From Paracoccaceae bacterium (GTDB lineage Bacteria; Pseudomonadota; Alphaproteobacteria; Rhodobacterales; Rhodobacteraceae), in NCBI GenBank assembly GCA_002709405.1, contig PAQV01000057.1, forward strand, positions 87,629-151,628: DNA of 64,000 nt, given 5' to 3'. The first letter of the stretch is position 1, and every line of letters begins with the position of its first letter. The position numbers were made by a program, and so were the translations under genes. Under the pieces are notes generated by a model. That model ran no database searches. It saw only the letters and a program-made list of their open reading frames with translations, and had not been told where the DNA came from. This document shows, one piece after another, positions 24,065-31,891 of this stretch.

Positions 24065-24886
24065 ATGAGCGGCGGGGCCTATGGCGACCGGGGCAACAAG
24101 GACCGTTCGATCGCCAATCCGGATGGGGCGGGCACGCTGGTGGCCCGGCCGGGCACGGGTGGTGCGCGGCACACCGGCGAGGCGTTCCTGATCGGCGACA
24201 CGATGACGGGCGGATACGGGGCCGGGCCGGATATTCTGCATGAGTGCACGGTGGCGGTGAACCGGGGCGAGATCGCGGTGATCGTCGGGCCGAACGGGGC
24301 GGGCAAGTCGACGGCGATGAAGGCCATTTTCGGCATGCTGGACGTGCGGTCCGGGTCGGTGCGGCTGGATGGGCAGGACATCACCGGGCTGAGCCCGCAG
24401 GGCCGGGTTGGCGCGGGGATGGGCTTTGTACCGCAGACGTCGAACATCTTCACCTCGCTGAGCGTGGAAGAGAACCTGGAGATGGGGGCCTTTATCCGGC
24501 GCGACGATTTCTCGGGGACCATGGCGCAGGTCTATGACCTGTTCCCGATCCTGAAGGAGAAGCGCCATCAGCCGGCGGGGGAATTGTCGGGTGGGCAGCG
24601 CCAGCAGGTGGCGGTGGGCCGGGCCCTGATGACCCAGCCCAAGGTGTTGATGCTGGACGAACCGACCGCCGGTGTCAGCCCGATCGTGATGGACGAGTTG
24701 TTCGACCGGATCATCGAGGTGGCGCGCACCGGGATTCCGATCCTGATGGTGGAACAGAATGCGCGCCAGGCGCTGGAGATCGCGGACAAGGGCTATGTGC
24801 TGGTGCAGGGGCGCAATGCCTATACCGGATCGGGGCGCGAGCTGCTGGACGACGACGAGGTACGACGGAGTTTCCTGGGCGGATGA
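24065..24886 (+). CDS. livF: Branched-chain amino-acid ABC transporter ATPase LivF
   Basis: A 273-residue ATPase with an N-terminal extension of about 35 residues (SGGAYGDRGNKDRS...) before the fold. Walker A is GPNGAGKST, followed by the LivF-type phrase GLSPQGRVGAGMGFVPQTSNIF, signature LSGGQRQQVAVGRALM, Walker B VLMLDEPTAGVSP and the H-loop replaced by MVEQNA, which is normal for LivF. It heterodimerises with LivG. The extension is unusual in length for LivF (typically about 235 residues) and may be real, because the next in-frame ATG (MTGGYG) lacks a ribosome-binding site whereas the repeat upstream supplies a purine-rich leader. Confidence 0.92.
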   Translation: MSGGAYGDRGNKDRSIANPDGAGTLVARPGTGGARHTGEAFLIGDTMTGGYGAGPDILHECTVAVNRGEIAVIVGPNGAGKSTAMKAIFGMLDVRSGSVRLDGQDITGLSPQGRVGAGMGFVPQTSNIFTSLSVEENLEMGAFIRRDDFSGTMAQVYDLFPILKEKRHQPAGELSGGQRQQVAVGRALMTQPKVLMLDEPTAGVSPIVMDELFDRIIEVARTGIPILMVEQNARQALEIADKGYVLVQGRNAYTGSGRELLDDDEVRRSFLGG

Positions 24887-25052
24887 GGTGGAGTGGTATG
24901 CGCCGGGGCGCTTGGGACAATGCGCGACTGGCCGGTGAGCGGGTTTGGTCGATGACGGCGGGTGGCATGTGGTACCTGGTCGGATATGGCGGTGACACCG
25001 GCGCGGCTCGGTTCGAGACCCTGCACATGCGGTGCCGGAAAGGGGGCGGCTG

Positions 25053-26066
25053 TTGACCGATCTTCTCAATGCCCTGGTGGCCTTTGCCAATTTCGTGTTC
25101 ATCCCGGCCATGGCCTATGGGTCTCAGCTGGCGCTGGGAGCGCTGGGAGTGACGCTGATCTACGGGATCCTGCGGTTTTCCAACTTTGCCCATGGCGATA
25201 CGATGGCCCTGGGCACGATGATCACCGTCCTGGTGACCTGGTGGCTGCAATCGCTGGGGGTGTCCTTTGGCCCCCTGCCCACGGCGCTATTGGCCCTGCC
25301 GGTGGGGATCGGCGGCTGCATGGCCCTGGTGCTGGTGACCGACCGGCTGGTCTATCGGTTCTACCGCGAGCAGAAGGCCAAGCCGGTGATCCTGGTCATC
25401 GTGTCGATGGGCGTGATGTTCATCTACAACGGGCTGACACGCTTCATCATCGGGCCCGACGACCAGCGCTTTGCCGATGGCGAACGGTTCATCATTTCCG
25501 CGCGCGATTTCAAGGAGATGACCGGGTTGGACGAGGGGCTGGCCTTCAAGACCACGCAAGGGCTGACTATCGTGACGGCCGTCATCGTCGTGGCCCTGCT
25601 GTTCTGGTTCCTGAACCGGACGCGCACGGGCAAGTCGATGCGCGCCTATTCCGATAACGAGGACCTGGCCCTGCTGTCGGGCATCAACCCGGAACGGGTG
25701 GTGACCTATACCTGGCTGATCGTGGCCGCGCTGGCCACGGTTGCGGGCGTGCTTTACGGGCTGGACAAGTCCTTCAAGCCCTTCGTCTATTTCCAGCTGC
25801 TGCTGCCCATCTTCGCCTCGGCCATTGTCGGCGGACTGGGGTCTCCGCTGGGGGCGATCGCGGGCGGGTTTATCATCGCCTTTTCCGAGGTCACGATCAC
25901 CTATGCCTGGAAGAAGGTGCTGGGTTACCTGCTGCCCGAAAGCCTTGAACCCTCGGGTTTGGTGCAGTTGCTGAGCACGGATTACAAGTTCGCGGTGAGT
26001 TTCATGATCCTGCTGATCGTGTTGCTGTTCCGGCCGACAGGCCTGTTCCGGGGGAAATCGGTATGA
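25053..26066 (+). CDS. livH: Branched-chain amino-acid ABC transporter permease LivH
   Basis: A 337-residue membrane protein with about eight hydrophobic segments. Family phrases include LGVTLIYGILRFSNFAHGDTMALG near the N terminus, the cytoplasmic EAA-like region TRTGKSMRAYSDNEDLALLSGINPERV, and SAIVGGLGSPLGAIAGGF near the end. It forms the translocation pore with LivM. The start is a TTG at 25053 preceded by a purine run (GGAAAGGGGG), giving the expected N terminus LTDLLNALVAFANFV; a GTG at 25032 would add seven residues. The 166-bp gap after livF shows no gene. The stop overlaps the livM start by four bases. Confidence 0.9.
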   Translation: MTDLLNALVAFANFVFIPAMAYGSQLALGALGVTLIYGILRFSNFAHGDTMALGTMITVLVTWWLQSLGVSFGPLPTALLALPVGIGGCMALVLVTDRLVYRFYREQKAKPVILVIVSMGVMFIYNGLTRFIIGPDDQRFADGERFIISARDFKEMTGLDEGLAFKTTQGLTIVTAVIVVALLFWFLNRTRTGKSMRAYSDNEDLALLSGINPERVVTYTWLIVAALATVAGVLYGLDKSFKPFVYFQLLLPIFASAIVGGLGSPLGAIAGGFIIAFSEVTITYAWKKVLGYLLPESLEPSGLVQLLSTDYKFAVSFMILLIVLLFRPTGLFRGKSV

Positions 26067-27361
26067 GCCCTGCTTTGAAGAATGCAATGCTGTTTGCCCT
26101 TGTGGCCGTGCTGATCGTGGTGACGGGGATCAGCCAAAGCTGGAACTCGGCCCTGCTGATCCTGAACATGGGGCTGGTGTCGGCGATCATGGCCATCGGG
26201 GTGAACCTGCAATGGGGATTTGCGGGGTTGTTCAACGTGGGCGTCATGGGTTTCGTGGCTCTTGGCGGGCTGGCGGCGGTGCTGGTGTCGATGCCCCCGG
26301 TGGGCGAGGCCTGGGCCGCGGGCGGGCTGGGCGTCCTGGCGGCGCTGGCGATCGGAGCGGGCACGGTGGTGCTGGCCATCCTGGGCTACCGACGGCTGGC
26401 AAAGGGCCGGTCGATCGCTGTTGCGGCGATCCTGGTCTGCGGGTTCTTCCTGTTCCGGGCGGTCTTTGACCCGTCGGTCGCGGCGGTCGAAGGGGTCAAC
26501 CCGGCGGCGACGGGTTACCTGGGCGGGCTGGGTCTGCCGGTGCTGCTAGCCTGGCCCGTGGGCGGGCTGCTTGCGGCCGGCGCGGCCTGGCTGATCGGCA
26601 AGACGGCCCTGGGGCTTCGGTCGGATTACCTGGCAATTGCCACCCTTGGGATCGCGGAAATCATCATCTCGGTGATGAAGAACGAGGACTGGCTGGCGCG
26701 GGGTGTCAAGAACGTGGTCGGCCTGCCCCGCCCGGTGCCTTACGAGATCGACCTGCAGAACGATCCGGGTTTTGCGATGCGAGCCAGCGCGTTGGGCCTG
26801 GATCCGGTGACCGCCTCGACGCTGTACGTCAAGCTTGGCTATACGGCGCTGTTTGTCGTCGTCCTGCTGCTGTTGCTGTGGATGGCCCAGATGGCGCTAA
26901 AAAGCCCCTGGGGCCGGATGATGCGGGCCATCCGCGACAACGAGACGGCGGCCGAGGCGATGGGCAAGGACGTGACCCGCCGCCATTTGCAGGTCTTCGT
27001 GCTGGGCTCGGCCGTGTGCGGGATTGCCGGAGCGATGATGACCACGCTGGATGGACAGCTGACACCGGGCACGTACCAGCCGCTGCGGTTCACCTTCCTG
27101 ATCTGGGTGATGGTGATCGTGGGCGGGTCGGGCAACAATTTCGGAGCCGTCCTGGGCGCGTTGCTGATCTGGTTTCTCTGGGTCCAGGTCGAACCGATCG
27201 GGTTGTTCCTGATGAACGTGCTGACGGCCGGGATGGCGGATGGCAGCGCGCTCAAGGCCCATCTGCTGGACAGTGCGGCGCATATGCGGCTGCTGACCAT
27301 GGGCGTGGTGCTGCTGCTGGTCCTGCGCTTCTCGCCGCGGGGCCTGATCCCGGAACGGTGA
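26063..27361 (+). CDS. livM: Branched-chain amino-acid ABC transporter permease LivM
   Basis: A 432-residue membrane protein, somewhat longer than typical LivM (about 330-420). It includes the family motifs GVNLQWGFAGLFNVGVMGFVALGG, TALGLRSDYLAIATLGIAEI, and the cytoplasmic loop SPWGRMMRAIRDNETAAEAMGKDV that contacts the ATPases, then MVIVGGSGNNFGAVLGA. It completes the LivHM permease. ATGA overlap with livH. The gene ends 31 bp before an AT-rich palindrome and converges with the HerA-like gene. Confidence 0.92.
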   Translation: MSPALKNAMLFALVAVLIVVTGISQSWNSALLILNMGLVSAIMAIGVNLQWGFAGLFNVGVMGFVALGGLAAVLVSMPPVGEAWAAGGLGVLAALAIGAGTVVLAILGYRRLAKGRSIAVAAILVCGFFLFRAVFDPSVAAVEGVNPAATGYLGGLGLPVLLAWPVGGLLAAGAAWLIGKTALGLRSDYLAIATLGIAEIIISVMKNEDWLARGVKNVVGLPRPVPYEIDLQNDPGFAMRASALGLDPVTASTLYVKLGYTALFVVVLLLLLWMAQMALKSPWGRMMRAIRDNETAAEAMGKDVTRRHLQVFVLGSAVCGIAGAMMTTLDGQLTPGTYQPLRFTFLIWVMVIVGGSGNNFGAVLGALLIWFLWVQVEPIGLFLMNVLTAGMADGSALKAHLLDSAAHMRLLTMGVVLLLVLRFSPRGLIPER

Positions 27362-27392
27362 CGTTGGCCCCGATGGCAGAGCGATGCGCCCG

Positions 27393-27413
27393 AGATTATT
27401 CGTCGAATAATCT
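27393..27413. repeat. AT-rich perfect palindrome between convergent genes
   Basis: AGATTATTC-GTC-GAATAATCT: a 9-bp perfect stem with a three-base loop in the 54-bp gap between livM and the HerA-like gene. It could be a bidirectional transcription stop or a protein-binding site; no T-run follows. Confidence 0.45.
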
Positions 27414-27415
27414 TG

Positions 27416-28957
27416 TCAGCGCCCGCGGAACAGGCCGCCCAGGACCCCCCGAACGATCCTCCGGCCCGTCGTGCCGGTCAATTCCTTGCGCACCATCCGG
27501 ACCATGTCCTCCCCGAAACTGTCCTTGGCCCGCAACGGCCTGGACGTCGACCGCCCCACCCGCGACCCCGAATAGCGCCGGGCCGCGTTGAATTCACGGT
27601 CTGCCGGCCCGGATTGCTCGGCCTGGTCTTCGGCCACTTCCGCCTCTGACGCCGCACGTTCAGCCCGGTCCCGCAGGATTTCGTAGGCGGACCTGCGATC
27701 AACCCGGTCGGCGTATTTCGCCCCCAGATCCGAGTCCGCGATCACCGAGGCGCGCGCCGCATCCGCCAGGGGCCCCAGCTGAGACGAGGGCGGCCGGATC
27801 AGGGTCCGCTCGACCACGCCCGGCACGCCTTTCGGTTGCAGCATCGAGGTCACCGCTTCGCCCACGCCCACATCGCGGATCGCATCGGCAGTCGAAAACC
27901 GGGGGTTCTCGCGATAGGTTTCCGCCGCCAGTTTCAGGGCCTTGCGGTCCCGTGCCGTGAACGCACGCAGCGCATGTTGCACCCGGTTGCCCAACTGGCC
28001 CAGAACGTCTTCGGGAATGTCGGACGGGGATTGCGTGACGAAATAGACCCCGACCCCCTTGGACCGGATCAGCCGGGCGACCTGTTCTACCTTGTCGACC
28101 AGGGCCTTGGGTGCATCGTCGAACAGCAGGTGGGCCTCGTCGAAGAAGAACACCAGCTTCGGCTTCTCCGGGTCGCCGACTTCGGGCAGGGTTTCGAACA
28201 ATTCGCTGAGCAGCCAGAGCAGGAAGGTCGCGTAAAGCCGGGGCGCCTGCATCAGCCGGTCCGCCGCCAGGATGTTCACCTGCCCGCGCCCGTCCGGCGC
28301 CTGGCGGATCAGGTCGTCCAATTCCAGCGCCGGCTCCCCGAAGAACTGTGCCCCGCCCTCGTTTTCCAGCACCAGCAAGCGCCGCTGGATGGCCCCGATC
28401 GACGCCGTCGAGATATTGCCATAGCGCAGCGACAGGGTGGCCCGGTTCTCGCCCAGCCAGACCAGCAACGCCTGCAGATCCTTCAGGTCCAGCAGGTGCA
28501 GCCCCTGTTCATCGGCCATCCGGAACGCGATGTTCAGAATGCCCTCCTGCACCTCGGTCAGGTCCAGCAAACGCGACAACAACAGAGGGCCCATCTCGGA
28601 CAGGGTCGTGCGCACCGGATGGCCCTGCTGCCCGAACAGATCCCAGAAACACACCGGGACCGCGCCATAGGAATACCCATCCAGCCCGATCTGGCGGGCG
28701 CGCGTCATGAAGGCCTCGTGCGGGCCGGCCGTGTCAGAACCGGGCGCGGCCAGGCCCGACAGGTCCCCCTTGACGTCCGAGACCACCACCGGGACGCCGG
28801 CTGCCGAAAAACCCTCGGCCAGGATCTGCAGGGTGACCGTCTTGCCGGTGCCCGTTGCCCCCGCGATCAGCCCGTGCCGATTGGCGTATTTCAGGGCCAG
28901 GTGCTGCTTGTCCCGGTAGTCCGGGCCGCCGCCGCCAAGAAAGATCGCATTGTCCAT
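27416..28957 (-). CDS. HerA-like (DUF853) ATPase
   Basis: A 513-residue ATPase of the HerA/DUF853 family (PF05872). It starts IFLGGGGPDYRDKQ and has Walker A GATGTGKTV (about 33-41), the strand VVVSDVKGDLSGLA, an extended Walker B VFFFDEAHLLF, and the sensor phrase YFVTQSPSDIPEDVLGQLGNRVQHALRAF with an arginine-finger-like region. The C terminus is a charged tail ending RGVLGGLFRGR. Family members are FtsK/HerA-type P-loop ATPases of unclear role; the NurA nuclease that defines DNA-end-resection HerA is not present here. The start at 28957 gives the conserved N terminus; a longer in-frame start at 28999 adds 14 residues that run into the neighbouring intergenic region. Confidence 0.9.
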   Translation of the reverse strand: MDNAIFLGGGGPDYRDKQHLALKYANRHGLIAGATGTGKTVTLQILAEGFSAAGVPVVVSDVKGDLSGLAAPGSDTAGPHEAFMTRARQIGLDGYSYGAVPVCFWDLFGQQGHPVRTTLSEMGPLLLSRLLDLTEVQEGILNIAFRMADEQGLHLLDLKDLQALLVWLGENRATLSLRYGNISTASIGAIQRRLLVLENEGGAQFFGEPALELDDLIRQAPDGRGQVNILAADRLMQAPRLYATFLLWLLSELFETLPEVGDPEKPKLVFFFDEAHLLFDDAPKALVDKVEQVARLIRSKGVGVYFVTQSPSDIPEDVLGQLGNRVQHALRAFTARDRKALKLAAETYRENPRFSTADAIRDVGVGEAVTSMLQPKGVPGVVERTLIRPPSSQLGPLADAARASVIADSDLGAKYADRVDRRSAYEILRDRAERAASEAEVAEDQAEQSGPADREFNAARRYSGSRVGRSTSRPLRAKDSFGEDMVRMVRKELTGTTGRRIVRGVLGGLFRGR

Positions 28958-28999
28958 GAATGTGGTCCGAGGTTTGATTGAGGGTACGCCACAGACCAT

Positions 29000-29112
29000 A
29001 CAAAGTTAACCTTTGCCTGCGATAGTCACTACTGCTCGCAAATGCGCTTGCCGTGTGCGCGGGCGAACTTCCTCCCTGTCAGACTGGCCGTGCCTTCGGG
29101 CACGGCTTTTTT
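29000..29112 (+). ncRNA. Candidate small RNA ending at an ideal UUCG terminator
   Basis: A + strand Rho-independent terminator at 29087-29112 has no protein-coding gene upstream of it on that strand: GCCGTGCC (29087-29094), loop TTCG, GGCACGGC (29099-29106), then six T residues. The transcript it ends must start in the preceding 100 or so bases, between the divergent HerA-like gene and this hairpin. The unpaired stretch just before the hairpin contains CTTCCTCCC (29068-29076), an anti-Shine-Dalgarno sequence like the exposed loops of alphaproteobacterial regulatory RNAs such as the CcsR/CCUCCUCCC class. The 5' end is a guess. Confidence 0.5.
29087..29112 (+). terminator. Strong Rho-independent terminator (UUCG tetraloop)
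   Basis: A perfect 8-bp stem, GCCGTGCC/GGCACGGC, closed by TTCG and followed by TTTTTTCTT. The T-run shows that it works on the + strand. Confidence 0.9.
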
Positions 29113-29690
29113 CTTGTGCCATTTCATCTGGCAAAATAACAACATAACAATACGCTACAGAGCGACCCTCATCCTTAAACCCGACCTGCCGTGACCATTG
29201 TCCCTCTTCGGGCCGGCGATGTTGCGGGGCGAGGCGGCCAGATGCCCGGGCAGGCCCACCCAAGTCCCGTCCACGAGCCTGCACTGACGGAGACGACCCT
29301 TCCTATGGGGCCGCGGCTTTGGCCGAATTGCCAGGCCATGGACGCCTGTCGCGCCAGTATCCTACGGGTGCCGCATTTCCGGGCTGCTGCACCTGCACAG
29401 CACTCTTGCCGCAAGGCAGCGGGGTTTAGCTATTGACCGGCGCAGCGGGCTTTCGTAACGTTCGGGCATAACTAAGTCGGCCGGTCCGACGGGGAGAAAC
29501 TATAAAGAAAAGGGGGTCCATGTGGCCCTCTTTTCGCATCTGGGCCCTGCCCCTTTGCCACCCGCCGATTGGCCCGGTCACCCTCGGGATCCGGCACTTT
29601 TCGCCGCTCTGCCGATCATCCCCCGCTGACACCCAGAACTCCCCGTGCTAGAGCGATCTCAACGTCGAAATAGTCAATAACGAGGCTTTC
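29113..29690. other. Long gene-poor interval before the IalB family gene
   Basis: About 578 bp with no convincing protein gene; possible frames on both strands lack family motifs and are arginine/proline-rich shadows. Signals seen: TTGACC at 29433-29438 with a weak -10-like TAACGT 17 bp later, and a hairpin-like AGGGGGTCC (29511-29519)/GGCCCTCT (29524-29531) followed by TTT. An ATG at 29519 with an upstream AAGGGGG opens a 43-codon frame of uncertain reality. A second small RNA or a leader of the next gene is possible. Confidence 0.4.
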
Positions 29691-30335
29691 ATGTCGAGAT
29701 CCCTGACCGCTCTGTCGCTGACCGCGTTCATCCTGTCCGCCGGGCTGGCCCTGGCCCAGGACACCGCGCAGGAGCCGGCCGAAACCACACCCGATGCCCC
29801 AGCGGCCGGAACCACCGCCGACGCACCTGCGGACAATGCTCCCTCCCTGGACATGGGCCAGCCGGTGCAGACCGGCCCGGCTCTGGGTCAGCGCTATGTG
29901 AAGGAAACCTACGGGGACTGGAACCTGGCCTGCATCAAGACCGAGGCCGAGGTCGACCCCTGTTCCATGGTGCAGGTCCTGCTGGATGGGACCAACAACC
30001 CGGTCGCCGAAGTGTCGCTGTTCCGTCTGGAAGGCGCCCAGGCCGTGGCCGGAGCAACCGTGATCGTGCCGCTGGAAACCTTCCTGCCGGGCCAGCTGAC
30101 CATCGCCGTCGATGGGGGCAGCGCCAAGCGGTACAACTACCAGTTCTGCAACCAGGTCGGGTGCATCGCCCAGATCGGCCTGACCCAGGCGGATGTCGAT
30201 GCGTTCAAGGCGGGCAACGCGGCCTCGCTGCGGATCATCCCGGCCCCGGCCCCCGACCAACCGATCACCCTGACCATGTCGCTGACCGGCTTCACCGCCG
30301 GCTATGACGTGGTCGACGTGGTCCGCAACCAGTAA
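29691..30335 (+). CDS. Invasion-associated locus B (IalB) family exported protein
   Basis: A 214-residue exported protein. A signal peptide (1-22, ending GLALAQD) is followed by a low-complexity alanine/proline/threonine/aspartate linker to about residue 60, then the IalB domain (PF06776): ETYGDWNLACIKT, the paired-cysteine region DPCSMVQVLLD, VPLETFLPGQLTIAVDGG, FCNQVGCIAQIGLT, and the last strand ITLTMSLTGFTAGYDVV. The family is named after a Bartonella invasion locus but is widespread in free-living alphaproteobacteria, where it is a periplasmic protein of unknown function. Four cysteines would form disulfides. It stands alone between a gene-poor region and a convergent fatty-acid gene. 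Confidence 0.88.
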   Translation: MSRSLTALSLTAFILSAGLALAQDTAQEPAETTPDAPAAGTTADAPADNAPSLDMGQPVQTGPALGQRYVKETYGDWNLACIKTEAEVDPCSMVQVLLDGTNNPVAEVSLFRLEGAQAVAGATVIVPLETFLPGQLTIAVDGGSAKRYNYQFCNQVGCIAQIGLTQADVDAFKAGNAASLRIIPAPAPDQPITLTMSLTGFTAGYDVVDVVRNQ

Positions 30336-30356
30336 GATCTGATCAGGGTGCGCCGC

Positions 30357-31565
30357 CTAGACGCGGCGCACCACCAGCACCGCGTTCAGCCCGCCGAAGG
30401 CAAAGGCGTTGGACAGCGCATAGTCGACGTGGACGTCCCGCGCTTCGTTCGGGACCACGTCCAGCGCACATTCAGGATCGGCCTCTTCGTAGCCGATGGT
30501 GGGTGCGATCACCCCGTCCCGGACCGCCATGATGCAGGCCAGCAGCTCGACCGCGCCGGTGCCCCCGATCAGGTGCCCGTGCATCGACTTGGTCGACGAG
30601 ATCATCAGGTTGTCCGCATGCGGCCCGAAGACATCCGCGACGGCCGCGCATTCGGTCTTGTCGTTGGCCGCCGTTCCGGTGCCATGGGCGTTGATGTAGC
30701 CGATCTTGTGCCCGTCGATCCCTGCGTCCTTCAGCGCTCCGGACATGGCCCGCGCGGCGCCCTGCTTTGACGGCATCACGATGTCGGCCGCATCCGAGGA
30801 CATGGCCTGGCCCACCACTTCACACAGGATCTCGGCGCCGCGCGCGCGGGCGTGGTCGTAATCCTCGAACACGAAGATCCCCGCGCCCTCGCCCTGCACC
30901 ATGCCATTGCGATTTGCACTGAACGGGCGGCAGGCGTCCTTGGACATGACCCGCAGGCCCTCCCAGGCCTTCACCCCGCCGAAACACAACATGCTTTCGG
31001 CCCCGCCGGTGATCATCGCCGGGGCGACACCGCGCCGGACCATGTCGAAGGCCAGGGCCATGGCGTGGTTGGACGAGGCGCAGGCGGTGGACACGGTGAA
31101 GGACGGACCCTTGAGGTTGTATTCCATCGACACGTGGCTGGCCGCGCTGTTGTTCATCAGCTTCGGCACGACGAAGGGATGCACCCGGTTCTTGCCGTCC
31201 TCGTAAACCGACCGGTAATTGTCGTCCCAGGTGCTGACCCCGCCCCCGGCGGTGCCCAGAACCACACCGGATCGCGCCGCGTCGTCTCCGACAAAGGTGA
31301 TGCCGGCCTGGGCGATCGCCTCTTTCGCGGCAAACAGCGTGAACTGGGTGAACCGGTCATAAAGGGCCATTTGCTGGCGGTTGAAGCGGCCCTCGGCCTC
31401 GAACCCGCGCACCTGGCCGCCGATCTGGATGGCCAGCCGGTCGACGTCGCGAAATTCCAACTGGCCAATGCCGCAGCGCCCTTCGCGCATGGCCTCCAGC
31501 GTTTCATCCACCGAATGCCCCAGCGCGTTGATCGTGCCGGCCCCCGTGATCACGACCCGTTTCAT
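30357..31565 (-). CDS. Beta-ketoacyl-ACP synthase II-like (FabF family)
   Basis: A 402-residue thiolase-fold condensing enzyme. The catalytic triad is the nucleophile in VSTACASSNHA, the first histidine in NAHGTGT and the second in KSMHGHLIGGTGAVE. The FabF C-terminal strand SNAFAFGGLNAVLVVRRV is complete. It extends an acyl chain carried on an acyl carrier protein with malonyl-ACP. Because it follows a dedicated acyl carrier protein gene and lpxD, it is probably not the housekeeping FabF but a specialised enzyme that makes the acyl chain for lipid A or another envelope lipid; this is inference from context. It lies 17 bp after the carrier protein gene and ends the three-gene unit. Confidence 0.9.
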   Translation of the reverse strand: MKRVVITGAGTINALGHSVDETLEAMREGRCGIGQLEFRDVDRLAIQIGGQVRGFEAEGRFNRQQMALYDRFTQFTLFAAKEAIAQAGITFVGDDAARSGVVLGTAGGGVSTWDDNYRSVYEDGKNRVHPFVVPKLMNNSAASHVSMEYNLKGPSFTVSTACASSNHAMALAFDMVRRGVAPAMITGGAESMLCFGGVKAWEGLRVMSKDACRPFSANRNGMVQGEGAGIFVFEDYDHARARGAEILCEVVGQAMSSDAADIVMPSKQGAARAMSGALKDAGIDGHKIGYINAHGTGTAANDKTECAAVADVFGPHADNLMISSTKSMHGHLIGGTGAVELLACIMAVRDGVIAPTIGYEEADPECALDVVPNEARDVHVDYALSNAFAFGGLNAVLVVRRV

Positions 31566-31582
31566 GCCATGCGCCCTTTCGT

Positions 31583-31846
31583 TCAGGCCTTGGTCTGGTC
31601 AGCGACCAGGGTCTTTACCCCGGTCACGATGGCGGCGACCGTCGAAATGTCGAAATCGCCTTCGGTGGGCTCGTTGGCATTGAACGGCACGGAGATGTCG
31701 AATTCTTCCTCGATGGCGAAGATGCTTTCGACAAGGCCCAGGCTGTCGATGCCCAGATCGTCCAGAGTGCTGTCCGGGGTCACGTCCGACGGTTCCAGAA
31801 CCGCCTGTTCCGCAATGATGCGGATGACCCGATCCTCGATGCTCAT
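31583..31846 (-). CDS. Acyl carrier protein
   Basis: An 87-residue acyl carrier protein with the phosphopantetheine attachment site LDDLGIDSLGLVES (serine near residue 36), and acidic helices II (EEEFDISVPFN) and III typical of the family. It is slightly longer than primary AcpP (about 78) and lies between lpxD and a FabF-like synthase, so it probably supplies a special acyl group, as the dedicated carrier AcpXL does in rhizobial lipid A synthesis. GGGGGA lies before the ATG at 31846; an in-frame ATG at 31891 would overlap the end of lpxD and lacks a ribosome-binding site. Confidence 0.9.
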   Translation of the reverse strand: MSIEDRVIRIIAEQAVLEPSDVTPDSTLDDLGIDSLGLVESIFAIEEEFDISVPFNANEPTEGDFDISTVAAIVTGVKTLVADQTKA

Positions 31847-31891
31847 GCCTGATCCCCCATTCCGGTCCGGCCTGCCGTGTTGGGGCGTCAC

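Noticed and set aside
29006..29436. Small frames on both strands in the gene-poor interval before the IalB gene
   Set aside because: They lack family motifs and plausible ribosome-binding sites; the only firm feature there is the terminator at 29087-29112.
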